From assembly GCA_017998025.1 (NCBI GenBank), contig JAGODW010000008.1, positions 1-15,900 of the forward strand: a stretch of DNA of 15,900 nt. The letters are read 5' to 3'. Position numbers and translations under genes: made by a program. Below the pieces are notes generated by a model that ran no database searches, was not told the origin of the DNA, and saw only the letters and a list, made by a program, of their open reading frames with translations. Below, piece by piece: positions 15,011 to 15,900 of this stretch. The first letter of the stretch is position 1, and each line of letters starts with the position of its first letter. This stretch comes from Spirochaetales bacterium. Its GTDB lineage: Bacteria > Spirochaetota > Spirochaetia > DTKZ01.

Positions 15011-15351
15011 TATCCTGTAATATCAACGTTCTTTCCCAGATCAGGGTCCTGGACAACCTCTACGGGATTCTCGTCATCCGCAGAAGGGGACGGCTGCTGG
15101 TTTTTAGCCGTTTGAGGTTGCCCTCTGCGTCCTGCTCCTCGTTTCCCCTCTTCTTTGATCCGCTCTGCTACCTCCTGTTCTACCTCTGGAGTAGTGTTCA
15201 CGGAATGTGCTTTTTGATCTGTTTGTTTTAACATGTGTGTATTTTGAACTGCCTGCTGATGGAGAGGGAGTTCTTTCTGGGCAGCCTGCTCCCGGCTTAG
15301 TTCCACCAAGCGGGAAAATAGTACCTGTAGATCAATGGGTTTCAAAGCCAT
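15010..15351 (-). CDS. Small polar protein of the fapA operon, unknown function
   Basis: A 113-residue soluble protein with no catalytic motif that I recognise. It begins MALKPIDLQVLFSRLVELSR, a hydrophobic-helix start that I associate with small proteins encoded next to fapA-like genes, then becomes low-complexity and charged: Q/H-rich (about 25-50), a basic GKRGAGRRGQPQ (69-80), a Q/P/S/D-rich tail and a closing DPDLGKNVDITG (102-113). The middle is probably disordered. It shares one base with the fapA stop (TAATG) and its stop shares a base with the next start, so it is locked into the operon. Function unknown; the operon suggests flagellar assembly. Confidence 0.8.
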   Translation of the reverse strand: MALKPIDLQVLFSRLVELSREQAAQKELPLHQQAVQNTHMLKQTDQKAHSVNTTPEVEQEVAERIKEEGKRGAGRRGQPQTAKNQQPSPSADDENPVEVVQDPDLGKNVDITG

Positions 15352-15900
15352 TATCGCTTCTGCAACACCTCTTCATCCGGTTCTTCGTACCTAGTTACCT
15401 TTACCAGGTTTCCCTCTGCAATAAACGTTACCCCTTTGAACTCGTTCTTAACCTCTAAAACAGCCTCTTTAATGCAAATCTTCACACCTGGATATACAGT
15501 AGAGGAGGAGCAGATTTTTCCATTTATCTTTAACCCAGAAAGGTAGTTCTTTAGTTCCTCTGTTTCGTTCTTGATTTTCTCCAATTCTTCCTCTACTTCC
15601 TTTTTCCTCGTCATAAGTTCTTGATAGTACTTTTCCTTCTCTTCCGGTAATGTCTTGTTCATCTTTTTCAGATTTACCAGCGTTCCCAGGTTTAAATTAA
15701 TATCATCCGACGCTTTTAGCAGTTCTTCTCTTTTTTGTTTTAGAACATCCAAACGTTCCTTACTTTTCGGATCGTTCCCGACTTCCAGGATCGTCTCACT
15801 CCCTGAAACGGATCCTAGAATCTTTGCATTAATCTCTTCCGATGCCCGCAGATGCCCTCCCACAATGGCAGCCCGTTTCCCTTTACAAATGATCTTCTTG
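15351..15900 (-). CDS. fapA: FapA/DUF342 family protein, C-terminal part (5' end outside window)
   Basis: The frame is open to the right edge, so this is the last 182 codons of a gene that starts outside. It carries the family's typical ending: residues counted from the first full codon show AAIVGGHLRASEEINAKILG (10-29), the TILEVGNDPK segment (36-45), a coiled-coil hairpin (about 47-120, rich in K/E/L), and a second beta-type domain GLKINGKIC...YPGVKICIKEAVLEVKNEF (122-154), ending RYEEPDEEVLQKR. DUF342 (FapA) proteins are often encoded in flagellar operons and are thought to be cytoplasmic, polymer-forming-like beta-rich proteins with a coiled coil. Their exact role is uncertain. There is no start codon to judge; a GTG at 15861-15863 is inside the domain and is not the true start. 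The next gene begins within its stop codon. Confidence 0.88.
   Translation of the reverse strand, partial: KKIICKGKRAAIVGGHLRASEEINAKILGSVSGSETILEVGNDPKSKERLDVLKQKREELLKASDDINLNLGTLVNLKKMNKTLPEEKEKYYQELMTRKKEVEEELEKIKNETEELKNYLSGLKINGKICSSSTVYPGVKICIKEAVLEVKNEFKGVTFIAEGNLVKVTRYEEPDEEVLQKR

Noticed and set aside
1..15900. tRNA, rRNA, CRISPR arrays, insertion sequences, phage genes, riboswitches
   Set aside because: No cloverleaf-like, repeat-spacer, transposase, terminal-repeat or long structured leader sequence was seen on reading; the gaps are too short for most of these.

Overview
The window looks like a piece of a spirochaete chromosome (Spirochaetales, Treponema/Spirochaeta-like). This is inferred from the gene set, not from a marker gene: a SecA beginning with a spirochaete-like N-terminus, a FapA (DUF342) cluster with a SwrB-like coiled-coil protein, a large DUF115/Maf-type protein, and a lipoprotein with a short lipobox. 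Base composition is moderate (mid-40s % GC by eye) and even. I see no rRNA, tRNA, CRISPR array, insertion sequence or prophage gene. Coding density is very high; apart from 72-179 base regulatory gaps nearly every base is coding, often with 1-44 base overlaps.

Left part (1-4418): the 3' end of glgC on + meets, tail to tail with a 44-base overlap, a minus-strand pair (a small membrane protein, then a Nudix hydrolase) that has its own promoter at 1099-1127. Upstream of that pair on the minus strand is a second transcription unit: a lipoprotein, a bifunctional NAD(P)H-hydrate repair enzyme, and a single-pass membrane protein, all tightly coupled.

Middle (4419-8504): a 72-base divergent region drives the lipoprotein operon leftward and secA rightward. 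Both -10 elements sit exactly 6 bases before the start codon and neither gene has a usable Shine-Dalgarno sequence, so both mRNAs may be leaderless. secA converges on a minus-strand unit made of a LysM/M23 cell-wall peptidase gene and, 30 bases behind it, a small gene for a 38-residue hydrophobic peptide with an excellent ribosome binding site. A second divergent promoter region with overlapping -10 boxes separates the peptidase from the next + operon.

Right part (8505-15900): a + operon of a very short signal peptidase I, a class B penicillin-binding protein with a PASTA domain, and a Maf/DUF115 protein ends at a strong intrinsic terminator (12672-12710). Converging on it is a minus-strand operon, read from the right edge: fapA (partial), a small polar protein, a SwrB-like membrane/coiled-coil protein, and an atypical CheA-type kinase. 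These four overlap one another by 1, 1 and 23 bases.

Together the window is about the cell envelope and motility: protein export (SecA, signal peptidase), wall synthesis and remodelling (PBP, LysM/M23), probable flagellin glycosylation (Maf/DUF115), and a flagellum-associated operon that carries a chemosensory-type kinase. No single known novel system stands out. The most unusual points are the paired leaderless geometry at secA, the 38-residue peptide gene, and the CheA-type kinase embedded in the fapA operon.
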